From positions 1,702,501-1,766,500 of the forward strand of contig CP016211.1 of NCBI GenBank assembly GCA_001931535.1: a stretch of DNA of 64,000 nt, in the 5' to 3' direction. The translations under genes were made by a program, and so were the position numbers. Shown piece by piece: positions 16,235 to 26,673 of this stretch (positions within the stretch are counted from its first letter, which is position 1; each line of letters starts with the position of its first letter). The DNA is from Minicystis rosea (GTDB lineage: Bacteria; Myxococcota_A; Polyangia; Polyangiales; Polyangiaceae). The notes under the pieces are model-generated. The model was not told where the DNA came from. It did not search any database and saw nothing but the letters and a program-made list of their open reading frames with translations.

Positions 16235-17715
16235 AAGAGGGCATGGTCGCGATCGCGATGCTCGCGATCGTGGGGTGCGATCGCGCGCTGCCGCCGCTGC
16301 CCGAGGTGATGATGATCGTGGACACCGACGTGGCCGTGCCGCTCGCGGCGTCGCGGTTGCGGATCGACGTGCTCGCCGAGGATGGCACGTGGTTGCGATC
16401 GGCCGACGCGGCGCGCCCCGATCCGCGTGACTGGCCCGTGAGCTTCGGTGTGTACACGGAGGATGCGACGCGCGGGGGCCGCGCTTGGGTGCGGCTGCGT
16501 GCGTATCCGGATGGACGCGTGCGCGACTATCGCGGCGAGAACCCGTTCACGTGGGGAGGCGCCATTGATGAAGGGATCGCCGTCACGAATGCGCCTCGGC
16601 TGATCGAGGATGGACGCGACGTGACGCCGGCGAGCGAGCCTGATCCCATCGCGACCATCGATCGGCTCGTCCTCGTCACGCTCGAGCCGGATCAAAAGCG
16701 CGAGGTGCACGTGGTGCTGCACGGCGCGTGCGTGGGGACTTCGGCGCGCTTCGGGGCCGATCCCGCGAGGCTCGTGCCCGGCGAGGCGGAGACGTGCGTC
16801 GACACGGAGAAGGCCCGTGTCGCGGTCGCGGTGGAGCGATCCGATCCCGAGGGGACGCATGGAGGCGAGTCGGTGCAGAGCACATGGCTCGCCGATCCGG
16901 CGTGCCCGGCTCCAAATGGAAGCGCGCGGGTGTGCGTGCCGGGCGGAGCTTCGTTGATCGGCGCGACCGATGTGCTGTCGAGCGCCGTGCTGCCTGCTTC
17001 GCCGATGCGTGTGGTCGGTGTGCGTCGCTACTTCCTCGATCGCGAAGAGGTCACGGTGGGACGCTTGCGTGACGCGATTGCCCGCGGGTTCGTCGCCGAC
17101 GAGATGCCGTATGCGAACGAGGCGAAGCTCGATGCGACGGACGTCTTCAAGCTCTGCACGTGGTCCAAGGTGCCGAGGGATCGCGAGGGCTACGCGATCA
17201 ACTGCGTCTCGTGGTTCGCCGCGCGCGCGTTCTGTCACTTCGAGGGTGGGGACCTCCCGACCGAGGTGCAATGGGAGCACGCTGCCACGGCCGCGGGGCA
17301 TGCGCGCAAGGCACGATATCCATGGGGGGACGCGGCGACCGATTGCGATCACGCGGTGTATGGCGGATCGGTGGAAGGCTCCGGCGTGCCGGATTGCGCG
17401 GAGGAGGGCCCGCTGCCGCGCCCTGCCGACGGTGGGCCGGGCGATGTTTCTCCGCTCGGCATTCATGGCCTCGCGGGCGGCATGACGGAGTGGACCCTCG
17501 ACGTGGCCCGGCCTTACACCGATGCATGTTGGGGTGATGCGGCGCTCGTCGATCCTCGTTGTGGAGATCCCGAGCAGGATGTGTCGCTGCGCAGCACCCG
17601 GGGAGCCAACTACGGAGGTCCGATGACCTTCGGGAGCACGCGTTACGACATGGATCCGATCCGACAGTCGACGTACGTCGGCTTTCGCTGCGCATACGAG
17701 GACGCCGGGCCATGA
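16231..17715 (+). CDS. Sulfatase-modifying-factor-fold (FGE-like) lipoprotein, first of a paralogous pair
   Basis: 494 aa from a GTG that overlaps the kinase stop; an ATG four codons later is the alternative. The N terminus carries a signal with lipobox AIVGC. Residues ~25-200 form an uncharacterised beta-rich domain beginning with MIVDTDVAVP. Residues ~230-494 match the formylglycine-generating-enzyme fold (CVPGGASLIG, REEVTVGRLRDA, CVSWFAARAFCHFEG, LPTEVQWEHAA, GLAGGMTEW, YVGFRCAYE). The C-terminal RGGSW-type catalytic segment reads RGANYGG and is altered, so formylglycine formation is doubtful. A ligand-binding surface role in the kinase/sigma pathway is possible. Confidence 0.82.
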   Translation: MKEGMVAIAMLAIVGCDRALPPLPEVMMIVDTDVAVPLAASRLRIDVLAEDGTWLRSADAARPDPRDWPVSFGVYTEDATRGGRAWVRLRAYPDGRVRDYRGENPFTWGGAIDEGIAVTNAPRLIEDGRDVTPASEPDPIATIDRLVLVTLEPDQKREVHVVLHGACVGTSARFGADPARLVPGEAETCVDTEKARVAVAVERSDPEGTHGGESVQSTWLADPACPAPNGSARVCVPGGASLIGATDVLSSAVLPASPMRVVGVRRYFLDREEVTVGRLRDAIARGFVADEMPYANEAKLDATDVFKLCTWSKVPRDREGYAINCVSWFAARAFCHFEGGDLPTEVQWEHAATAAGHARKARYPWGDAATDCDHAVYGGSVEGSGVPDCAEEGPLPRPADGGPGDVSPLGIHGLAGGMTEWTLDVARPYTDACWGDAALVDPRCGDPEQDVSLRSTRGANYGGPMTFGSTRYDMDPIRQSTYVGFRCAYEDAGP

Positions 17716-19019
17716 AGCGATGGCTGCTCGCGATCGCCGCGCTCGCGAGCGCGTGCGCGCCGGTCGAGCTCCCGCCGGAGGGACAGATCCGGTTGTTCAT
17801 CGACACCGATGCCATCCTCCCGCCGGCCGTCGGAGAGGACGATGGTGGCCAGATGGCCCTCTTCGATCGGCTGCGCATCGAGATCTTTCCGCCCGGCGAG
17901 AGCGTGGCGTGCGCGGGCTGCACGCGCGAGATCGGCATCGATCACCGCATCGTCTTCGAAGGCCGCGCCAGCATCGGGATCGTGCCGCCGCCGGGCGAAG
18001 GCGGCCGGCGCGCGCGGATTCGGCTGTATCGATCGACGGGCGCGGACAGCGCGGAGCCGCGCCCGACGTCGATGCTCGAAGCGGTGGTCGCGCTCCCGGC
18101 CGTCGAAGCAGAGGGCATCGTCGACGTGCACGTCGTCCTGCGCACCGATGATCTCGGCACGCCTCAGGGCACGCTCGACGCGCCGATCGCCGCGCAGCCC
18201 GGCCCTGCCGAAGGAGGGCTCGCGGGGACATGGGCCGCCGCCGCGCGACGCGGTTGCGCCGGCGCGCCCGCCGACGGCGAGGTGTGCGTGCCCGGCGGCG
18301 CGTTCTGGATGGGTGACCCGTCGTTCATCGTGCCGACGGAGCGCCTCGTCGTGCTCTCACCCTACTGGCTCGATGCGACCGAGGTCACGGTCGCGAGGTT
18401 TCGGGCCGCGGGCTTCGTCTCCCCGCTCGCCCACGGATCGGGAGCGATGGCGCATTGCACGTTCACGAAGCAGCCCGGTGCGTTCGAGGATCTTCCGCTG
18501 AGCTGCCTGACACGCCCGCTCGCGCAGAAATTCTGCGAAGCGAAGGGCGGCGCGCTCGTCTCCGAGGCGCAGTGGGAGATGGCTGCGAGCGCGCGGCGAA
18601 GCGCGCCTTTCGTGTGGGGAAGCGACACGCCGCGCTGCGAGGACGCCGTCATCGCGCGGCTCAATCCGAGCACGGGCCTCCCCGGCAAGTGCAAGGCGCT
18701 CGGCGTCGATTTCCAGCTCCCCGGCGCTGGTCTCCGCGATCGGCTCGAGCTCGAGGGCGGCACCATCGTCGATCTCATGGGCAACCTCATCGAATGGATG
18801 CGCGACGATTGGGCCACGGATGACGAGCCTTGCTGGAGCGCACCGATCCTCCACGATCCCGTGTGCGAGAGCGATGGGCACCCGCTCACGTATTCGATCC
18901 GTGGATCGGGGTGGGCAGGCACCCCGGCGCGCGCATCGGAGCGCGAGTTCAACGAGGTCTCGATGCCCAACGTGGGCTCGATGCAGATCGGGTTCCGCTG
19001 CGCGCGATCGGTGGAGTGA
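17712..19019 (+). CDS. Sulfatase-modifying-factor-fold (FGE-like) lipoprotein, second of a paralogous pair
   Basis: 435 aa; its ATG overlaps the upstream stop (ATGA). Lipobox ASAC gives a lipoprotein. The N-terminal domain again contains an IDTDAILPP stretch and FDRLRIEIFPP, matching the preceding protein, so the two are paralogs. The C-terminal FGE-like domain shows CVPGGAFWMGD, LDATEVTVARFRAA, CLTRPLAQKFCEAKGG, LVSEAQWEMAA, DLMGNLIEWM and IGFRCARSVE. The catalytic Cys/Ser arrangement of true FGE is not obvious (RGSGWAG in place of RGGSW). It ends 3 bp before the facing PEGA gene, so the transcripts converge here. Confidence 0.82.
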   Translation: MKRWLLAIAALASACAPVELPPEGQIRLFIDTDAILPPAVGEDDGGQMALFDRLRIEIFPPGESVACAGCTREIGIDHRIVFEGRASIGIVPPPGEGGRRARIRLYRSTGADSAEPRPTSMLEAVVALPAVEAEGIVDVHVVLRTDDLGTPQGTLDAPIAAQPGPAEGGLAGTWAAAARRGCAGAPADGEVCVPGGAFWMGDPSFIVPTERLVVLSPYWLDATEVTVARFRAAGFVSPLAHGSGAMAHCTFTKQPGAFEDLPLSCLTRPLAQKFCEAKGGALVSEAQWEMAASARRSAPFVWGSDTPRCEDAVIARLNPSTGLPGKCKALGVDFQLPGAGLRDRLELEGGTIVDLMGNLIEWMRDDWATDDEPCWSAPILHDPVCESDGHPLTYSIRGSGWAGTPARASEREFNEVSMPNVGSMQIGFRCARSVE

Positions 19020-19022
19020 TCG

Positions 19023-20033
19023 CTACGGCACGCGCACGGCCCAGCCGAGCCCGCCGCCGTCGATGGGCGGGCGCTGCGGATCCGGTCGCGTGGCCACGTA
19101 CGTGGTGACCACGACCCCCGTGACGACCGCGGCCGCCGCCGTCCAGAACCACCAGCGCGTGAGCACGCTGGGCCGATGCGGTTTGAGCGATGCCGCCAGA
19201 TCGACGCGCTGGCCCGCGGCGGCGTTGACGTTCACCTCGTAAGGATCGAAGTCCCGCTTGCGCACCACGACGTGATGCACGCCGGCCGGACGGAGCAGGC
19301 TCACCGGCGCGACGCCGACGTCGAGGTGATCGACGGTGACCACGGCGTTGGCCTCGTTCGCCGACACCACGATCGTCGCGGGCATGCGCTCGACGACGAG
19401 CTTCAGCGCGCGGCGATCGCCGGGGCGAACCGATTCGCGCGCGACCGCGTCGGTGAAGCCCGGGCGCGAGACCACGATCACGTGCGCACCCGGATCCAAG
19501 AGCACGCGGAACGATTCGGCCGGCGGCGGTTTGCCCGGCCCTGCGGGGAGCGTGCCGGCCACGAGCAGCGGCGACGCCGCGGATCCGAGGCTCGGATCGT
19601 CGCTCCCCGCGGGCTCGAGCGGTTGCCCATCGATGGTGATGGACGCGTCCTTCGGCTCGAGCGTGACGTCGAGCGCGCCCACGAGACCATCGATCTCGCC
19701 GGCGAAGCGCCGCGCGTCGGCGACGGTGGCGTCCGGCAGATCGTCGCTCGCCGTGCGCTCGCGCAGCGCCTGCGCGAAGCTGCGCCGCGCGCGCACGTAT
19801 TGGCCGAGCGCGCGCTCGCAGATGGCGATGTTGTACGTCGTCCACGGGTGTGGGCGGAGCTTCGCCGAGCGCTCGAAGGACGCGAGCGCAGCGCCCCATT
19901 GTGCATCTTTCGCTAGATCCGTACCGCGAACGAAGGCCGCGCGCGCCTCGACGAGCGGCGCAGGATCGTCGGCCCGAGCAGAGCCGGCAGTGCAGAGGAC
20001 GAAGAGCGCGGCGAGCAGGCGAGCGCGAATCAC
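19023..20033 (-). CDS. PEGA/TPR-type periplasmic protein with C-terminal transmembrane helix
   Basis: 336 aa. Signal peptide 1-21 (LLAALFVLCTAGSARA). Residues ~25-110 resemble TPR-like helices (FVRGTDLAKDAQWGAALASF, WTTYNIAICERALGQY). Two PEGA-like beta segments follow (GALDVTLEPKDASITIDGQP and ATIVVSANEANAVVTVDHLD, with HHVVVRKRDFDPYE). A single transmembrane helix lies near residue 300 (FWTAAAAVVTGVVVTTYVA) and leads to a short tail. It probably sits at the envelope and senses or binds cell-wall ligands (inference from PEGA proteins). It follows the kinase gene at 20050 by 16 bp and so shares its transcript. Confidence 0.8.
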   Translation of the reverse strand: MIRARLLAALFVLCTAGSARADDPAPLVEARAAFVRGTDLAKDAQWGAALASFERSAKLRPHPWTTYNIAICERALGQYVRARRSFAQALRERTASDDLPDATVADARRFAGEIDGLVGALDVTLEPKDASITIDGQPLEPAGSDDPSLGSAASPLLVAGTLPAGPGKPPPAESFRVLLDPGAHVIVVSRPGFTDAVARESVRPGDRRALKLVVERMPATIVVSANEANAVVTVDHLDVGVAPVSLLRPAGVHHVVVRKRDFDPYEVNVNAAAGQRVDLAASLKPHRPSVLTRWWFWTAAAAVVTGVVVTTYVATRPDPQRPPIDGGGLGWAVRVP

Positions 20034-20049
20034 CGAGAGCGAGGCTCGC

Positions 20050-21372
20050 TCAGAACGGCACCGTTGTCAGCAGCTTCGGCGCCGTGCCCGGCACATCGGC
20101 CGCCGCCGACGGCGCGGGCACCACCGCCTTCGCGCTCGGCGTGGCCGGCGCGCGTCGCGGCGCGGGGGGGCGCGCGGACGCGGAAGGCACCGCGCTCGGT
20201 GCGGGATCGACGGACGCAACCGGCGCGGAGGCGCTCACCGCCGGCTCCGCGCTCGTCGCGACGACCGCGGGCTCCTGCGGAATGGGCGCGGGCGTCGACG
20301 GCGACGGCACGCCCACGAAGACGACCACGGACGCGCCCGCCGCGAGCACGAGCACGGCGCCGCCGATCCCGAGGAGCCGCGACAGCGATCGCGGCGGCAC
20401 CGTCGCGCGACCGCGGAACATCTCCGCGCTCGGTGGCTCGCTCGACCTTCCATCCGCAGGCGTGGTCGCGAGCGTCGCCGCGACCTGTGGAGGCGGCTTC
20501 GACGTCGGCGCAGGAGGCTCCTTCGGCAGGCTCGCGTCGTCGCTCGCATCGATCGCATCGAGCGCTTCCTGCGCCGATGCCGGCCGCTTCTCCACGTCGA
20601 TGGAGAGCAGCGCATCGACGGCCCGCGAGAGCGCGGCGGGCACGTGCGGCGCGCGCGTGGACAGCGGCGCCAAGTCTCCGATCGTCAGCCGTCGCAGCAC
20701 CTGACCGAGGTTGTCCCCGCGCGTCGGCACGTCGCCCGCGAGGCACTCGTAGAGCACCACCCCGAGCGACCAGAGATCCGCGCGACCGTCGACCGCCTCA
20801 CCGAACGCTTGCTCCGGCGCCATGTAAAAGGGCGTACCGACCAGCGCCCCGGTGGCCGTGAGCTTCGATGCCGCGTCGGGCCGCTCGCCGCCGGCGAGCA
20901 GCTTGGCGATGCCGAAATCGAGGATTTTCACCTCGCCGCTCGGGAGCAGGAACAAGTTGTCGGGCTTGAGATCGCGATGAACGATCCCCGCGCGATGCGC
21001 GACGTCGAGCGCGCCGAGGACGGTGCGCGCCAGCGCGCGCGTCTCCGCCACCGACAAGGTCCGATCGCGATCGAGGCGGGCGCGCAGCGACTCGCCTTCG
21101 AGCAGCTCCATCACCAGCACGGGCGCGCCGTCCGCGGTCTCGACCACGTCGTGAATGGCCACCACGCTCGGGTGTTGCACCGCGCCGGCCGCGCGCGCCT
21201 CGCGGAGCACGCGGCGTCGCGCGCTCGGATCGTCCTCGCGCGCGCGGATCAGCTTGAGCGCGATCGGGCGGCCGGTGACCGTGTGGGTCGCCGCCCAAAC
21301 CGCGCCCATCCCCCCGCTGCCGAGGTGGCGATCGAGGCGATAGCGCTGAGCGATGACGTCGCCCGGCCGCAT
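20050..21372 (-). CDS. Ser/Thr protein kinase with C-terminal membrane anchor and Pro/Ala-rich tail
   Basis: 440 aa. Complete Hanks kinase domain (residues ~10-270): LGSGGMGAVW glycine loop, IALKLI Lys, HRDLKPDNLF, ILDFGIAKLL, GTPFYMAPEQAF and the APE-helix context GRADLWSLGVVLYE. A transmembrane helix follows at ~330-350 (LLGIGGAVLVLAAGASVVVF), then an Ala/Pro/Ser-rich extracytoplasmic tail of ~85 residues with no fold recognised. This is the usual PknB-like topology with an unstructured sensor tail. It is transcribed with the downstream PEGA/TPR protein, which may be its partner. The start matches the family N terminus. Confidence 0.92.
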   Translation of the reverse strand: MRPGDVIAQRYRLDRHLGSGGMGAVWAATHTVTGRPIALKLIRAREDDPSARRRVLREARAAGAVQHPSVVAIHDVVETADGAPVLVMELLEGESLRARLDRDRTLSVAETRALARTVLGALDVAHRAGIVHRDLKPDNLFLLPSGEVKILDFGIAKLLAGGERPDAASKLTATGALVGTPFYMAPEQAFGEAVDGRADLWSLGVVLYECLAGDVPTRGDNLGQVLRRLTIGDLAPLSTRAPHVPAALSRAVDALLSIDVEKRPASAQEALDAIDASDDASLPKEPPAPTSKPPPQVAATLATTPADGRSSEPPSAEMFRGRATVPPRSLSRLLGIGGAVLVLAAGASVVVFVGVPSPSTPAPIPQEPAVVATSAEPAVSASAPVASVDPAPSAVPSASARPPAPRRAPATPSAKAVVPAPSAAADVPGTAPKLLTTVPF

Positions 21373-21424
21373 CGCCTCGGTCTATCACGGAAAAGGGCGG
21401 CGGTGGTCGCAGGCGATCACACCC

Positions 21425-22477
21425 TCACGCGGCGATCGCCGGCGCCCACAGCGCGCCTTCGATCCCCACGAGGATCTGCTGCGCGACGGCGACCGCCGGC
21501 AACCCGAGGCGGCGGGCCACGGCTGGCTGGATGCCCGAGAGCTCGCCGAGCAGCGTCGCGATGGCTTCCTGCTTCGCCTCTGCGATGTGCGCACGATCAC
21601 GCGCGCCGAGCTTCGCCTCCAGGAACGCTGCCACCCGGAACGACAGCGCCGCGTGCACGCACTCGTCCTCCGCGATGGAGGCGAAGGCCGCGCGCACCGC
21701 GGCGTCCTCCGCGTGGCGCGCCTGGTGCAGCGCCACGGCCGCGCCGAACGTCTCGCGCACCGTCCCTTCGACCGCATTCTCCAGCGCGATCGCCGCGATC
21801 GATCGCTCGACCCGCGGGCCGACGAACAGCGCCGGCGTCTCCGCGCCGTGGGCCCGCGCGAGCTCCGTCATCAGGACCGCGTGGCGCACCTCGTCGGCCT
21901 CCGCCGCGCGCGCATCCGCGACGAGCGCCGGCGGCGCCCCGAGCGCGGCGAGCTCCGCCGCCAGATCCTGGAACGCGATCACGCTCGCCGCCTCCAGATG
22001 CGCCGCGCGCGCCAGGTAGGCGCCGACCGATCCATCGCCTGCAGGCGCCTCTTCCAGCGCGGCGGGCCGCCGTCCGGCCACGGGGCAGCCCGAGTGGTAC
22101 TCCCCGTGGGACTCCGTCACCTCGCACGTGATCGTCGCCTTCTCCGGCATCGTCGGGCAGCCGCCGTTGCTGCTGCCTCCGCCTGCTCCGCCGCTCCCCG
22201 TATCACCGTTGAAGAACGCCGTCTGGTACGCCGAATCGAGGTGACAGGCATTCACCTCACCGTCCTTGCAGACCTCGGCACAGGCCGTCGCGCTGATCGA
22301 GGGCGCGACCTCGCGCCGCCCGAAGGCGTCCTGCGCCAGCTCGCAGGCCTTGGCGCCGTCGACTTCGACATCGAAGGAGCGCACCACCTCGGTGTACGGG
22401 CACGGCGTGCACGCGGACATGGCAGCGGATGTGGAGACTATCGAGACGAGCAACGTAGCGAGACGTTCTGGGCTCAT
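21425..22477 (-). CDS. Ferritin-like domain lipoprotein
   Basis: 350 aa. Signal peptide with lipobox-like SAMSAC near residue 23, then a Cys-rich linker region (CPYTEVV, ATACAEVCKDG, NGGCPTMPEK) of ~110 residues. The C-terminal ~200 residues form a ferritin-like four-helix bundle: HLEAASVIAFQDL, then ADEVRHAVLM (ExxH), and a second carboxylate pair in AEDECVHAALSF (ExxH). That is a plausible di-iron site. Exported ferritin-like proteins of this type are common in myxobacterial genomes but largely uncharacterised. It sits 52 bp from the divergent side of the kinase gene on the same strand, probably with its own promoter. Confidence 0.78.
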   Translation of the reverse strand: MSPERLATLLVSIVSTSAAMSACTPCPYTEVVRSFDVEVDGAKACELAQDAFGRREVAPSISATACAEVCKDGEVNACHLDSAYQTAFFNGDTGSGGAGGGSSNGGCPTMPEKATITCEVTESHGEYHSGCPVAGRRPAALEEAPAGDGSVGAYLARAAHLEAASVIAFQDLAAELAALGAPPALVADARAAEADEVRHAVLMTELARAHGAETPALFVGPRVERSIAAIALENAVEGTVRETFGAAVALHQARHAEDAAVRAAFASIAEDECVHAALSFRVAAFLEAKLGARDRAHIAEAKQEAIATLLGELSGIQPAVARRLGLPAVAVAQQILVGIEGALWAPAIAA

Positions 22478-22693
22478 GGAAGGCGACGATACCAGATTAT
22501 CCCGCTCCTGGATGTCATCTCTTCGCCTGTTGTTGGTTTCTGCAAAGGTTACGGGTCTTTATTTACCAAACTGGGATCGAGGGCAGGTGTTCTCCCAATC
22601 GGTGTTTGGTCGCCCATGTGATGGGAGCCCGGATATCGCGCGGAGCGCTCCTGTGTTTCGTCCTTGTTTCGCCGGCGGGCTTGCGCCGGCGTT

Positions 22694-24598
22694 TCAAGGC
22701 TCTTCGAGGAGATGTCGAGTCAGCTCGACGAGGCGTGCGGCGCTCTTCATCATGGCGCGGAGCACCGGCGGCGGAGGCGGCGCTTCGGGCCGTGCGAAGA
22801 AGGGTAGGGTAGGGTCGAGCGGATCATAGAGCTCGGCCGTGAGGCAGCGCGCTCCCTCGCCCGCGCCGAGCGGGGCTCGATCCGCGGAGCGTGCTTGTCC
22901 GCGGAGACGCGCGAGCTCACAGAGCACCTCGAACCAAGCGAGCTCCCGCCGCGAATAGGGCTCGACCGTGAGCGTGCCGAACGCCGCGCGCGGATCGCCC
23001 TCGACATCGATTCTCAAGCTCACGGCGACGGCCACCGGCGGTGACGGCATCGTCAGCGCCAGCGTCGGCCCGTCGAGCGGGCCGGGCGTGCCGCCCGACA
23101 CCGACCACTGATATCGAATCTCGCGATCCAACGGGAGATCACGAATGTCGGCGTGAAACGTCCCGGCCTCGCCTTCCACCGCCACGGCCCGGCCGCAATG
23201 CGTCGGATAAGGCCCGGAGAGGGTCACGCTCCGTCCCGGCAAAGCATCGAGCACGTTGCGGGTGATGCGATCCACGGCCGCATCGCCCTCCGCCAGCACG
23301 CGGGCCCAATCGGTCGTCGCCGCCGTGAACACCGTGCCTCGATGCGTGTAGAGGCCCATCGTCGCCGCCGAGCGCGCGCCGGCATTGGCACCCTCCCAAT
23401 CGGCCACGGAGGCGGTGGCCAGGATCTCGAAATCGAGCGGCGAGCAGTCCGCGCCGGTCGTCACCGGGAGCCCGCGCGCCCCTTGCGCAAACACCGCACC
23501 GTCGCACTCGTATCCGACCAACGCCGCCGCCTCCCCGAACACCGCATCTCGGGCGAGCCCCGTCCCCGCGAAGATCCAGTGATCGGGCCGCACCACGGTA
23601 TACCCTCCTCCCGAAGGCCTCTTTGCGTTCCACTGACCGCCCGCGCTGCGATAGGAGACCCCGGTCATGACGTTCTCGGGCCGCGTGCGCGAAAAGCGAT
23701 CGCGGCTCCCGTCGTCTCCCGGGTGCACCCGCTTGTCGACCTCGAGCGCCGTATCCTCGTCCGAGAGCGTCGCCCGCCAATACGAGACGTTCCCGCTGAA
23801 GAAGGCCACGTTGCCGCCACGTGCGATGAACGCCTCGACGTGGTCGCGCATGGCGTCGCTCCAATATTCGTCGTGACCGACGCTGAGGAGCAGCCGATAG
23901 CGAGACAGGAAGTCTCCCGGGTTCTGATGGATGTCGAGATCGGTGGCGTAGTCCGCCGAATAACCATTCTCCTCCAGCCAGCGGATGAATTTCGCGTCCC
24001 AGTGCGCGAAGGTCTGGCGCGGAGAATCGAGATCGTAGGCGTCGACGACGTCCGCGTCCCAAGGCGTGCCGCCCGTGCCATTTCCTGGGCGATGCAGGGT
24101 CACCTTGCGGGCGGGCCAGGTGTAGAGGCTGCCGCGCGGGTCACCTTCGGCATTGTAGGCGGCATAGGTGAAGAGGGGAATCTTGTAGAGAATGGGAGAC
24201 GCCGGCACCGCGCTCCGCACCACGAAGAGGGCTTTGCCGCAGCGGCCGTCGGGATCGCGGCGATCGAGGCGCTGAATGGCGCGTACGTGACCGTGCCCGT
24301 CGCCCTCGACGAACATCGCCACGTATGCGCCCGAGGGCCAATCCGCGGGGATCCGCACCGCGTGGCCGCGCCAGACCTTCGACCAATCGTCGTAGGGCGC
24401 GAGCGCGGGAAAGCGTTCTCCGGGAATCCACGTCGAGACGCCCATGCGCTCGAGGCTCGCGCCCTGGCGATGAATCTCGATCCTGAACTCCGGCGCGTCC
24501 GTGGAGACGTGGAAAAACAACGTGTCTCCCGAAGGCACGCTGGGCACGCTCGGGTAGCCGAGGATCATGACCGGACGGTGGAGCCCGGCACCGATCAT
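22694..24598 (-). CDS. N,N-dimethylformamidase beta-subunit-like protein
   Basis: 634 aa. The body resembles the large subunit C-terminal domain of N,N-dimethylformamidase: LYKIPLFTYAAYNAEGDP, YSADYATDLDIHQNP, LLLSVGHDEYWSDAMRD, FIARGGNVAFFSGNVSYW and PDHWIFAGTGL. The GHDEYW and GGN..FFSGN segments are the most conserved parts of this family. An N-terminal beta region (to ~110) and a C-terminal beta/helical extension (residues ~480-634) are added. No signal peptide is evident. Small-subunit genes were not seen nearby, so amidase activity on dimethylformamide is not assured. The start codon is uncertain; an ATG ten codons later is an alternative. Confidence 0.78.
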   Translation of the reverse strand: MIGAGLHRPVMILGYPSVPSVPSGDTLFFHVSTDAPEFRIEIHRQGASLERMGVSTWIPGERFPALAPYDDWSKVWRGHAVRIPADWPSGAYVAMFVEGDGHGHVRAIQRLDRRDPDGRCGKALFVVRSAVPASPILYKIPLFTYAAYNAEGDPRGSLYTWPARKVTLHRPGNGTGGTPWDADVVDAYDLDSPRQTFAHWDAKFIRWLEENGYSADYATDLDIHQNPGDFLSRYRLLLSVGHDEYWSDAMRDHVEAFIARGGNVAFFSGNVSYWRATLSDEDTALEVDKRVHPGDDGSRDRFSRTRPENVMTGVSYRSAGGQWNAKRPSGGGYTVVRPDHWIFAGTGLARDAVFGEAAALVGYECDGAVFAQGARGLPVTTGADCSPLDFEILATASVADWEGANAGARSAATMGLYTHRGTVFTAATTDWARVLAEGDAAVDRITRNVLDALPGRSVTLSGPYPTHCGRAVAVEGEAGTFHADIRDLPLDREIRYQWSVSGGTPGPLDGPTLALTMPSPPVAVAVSLRIDVEGDPRAAFGTLTVEPYSRRELAWFEVLCELARLRGQARSADRAPLGAGEGARCLTAELYDPLDPTLPFFARPEAPPPPPVLRAMMKSAARLVELTRHLLEEP

Positions 24599-24711
24599 GG
24601 CAATGGCGCTTCAGCGCGTACCAAATCCACGCGCCGGTAAGGTCGCCGGAATGGCCGCAGATGCCGAGATGCGGAATCGTGGAGAAGGAGAGGACGAGCC
24701 TCTCCCATGAT

Positions 24712-26142
<1,431 letters not shown>

Positions 26143-26673
26143 CCTAGCGAGGCTCGTGTCCCGGGTCTAGACCAGGCCGCAGTTTCGCGCACGTACGGGG
26201 CGTCTCGGGCGGCCAACGTGGGGGCCGCGCCATCACCGCGCCCCTCCGCCGCCATCGCGAGGGGTCCCGGCGCGGAAGGGAGGACCACCGCCGTCGGGTC
26301 GAAACCCATGGCCGGCAACCGCGACGAGGGGAGCGCCATTCCTGTCGGCGTCGTGGTCGCGTGCCATTTCGTCATCGGCTCGTCGACGGTGGCGCGCGTC
26401 GCGGAGCCAGAATGCCATTCGAGGATGATGGGTATCTCTGTTCGATGCGCGTCATCGAGTCCGGCGAATTGGATTACGTGATCTTCGATCCCGTTCCGAG
26501 ACGAAGACGTCAGTCGTGGATGACTCGATGTCTCCTGCGACACGAGCGTGCCAGTCTGGAGATGCGTTTTCAACCTTCGAGCACGAGCCGCCTCGCCGCG
26601 CGGGTCCCGGCATGAGCGCGTGATGCATGATCGGCGCTCGCCGTCGCGACGCAACGGCGGCTATGCTGTGGGC
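26143..26673. other. Non-coding gap between divergent genes
   Basis: About 530 bp between the FHA activator start and the next gene. Overlapping frames on both strands exist (for example 26130-26654 minus and 26361-26615 plus), but they lack ribosome sites and recognisable protein features. I see no convincing gene, repeat or promoter here. It may hold regulatory sequence for either neighbour. Confidence 0.5.
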
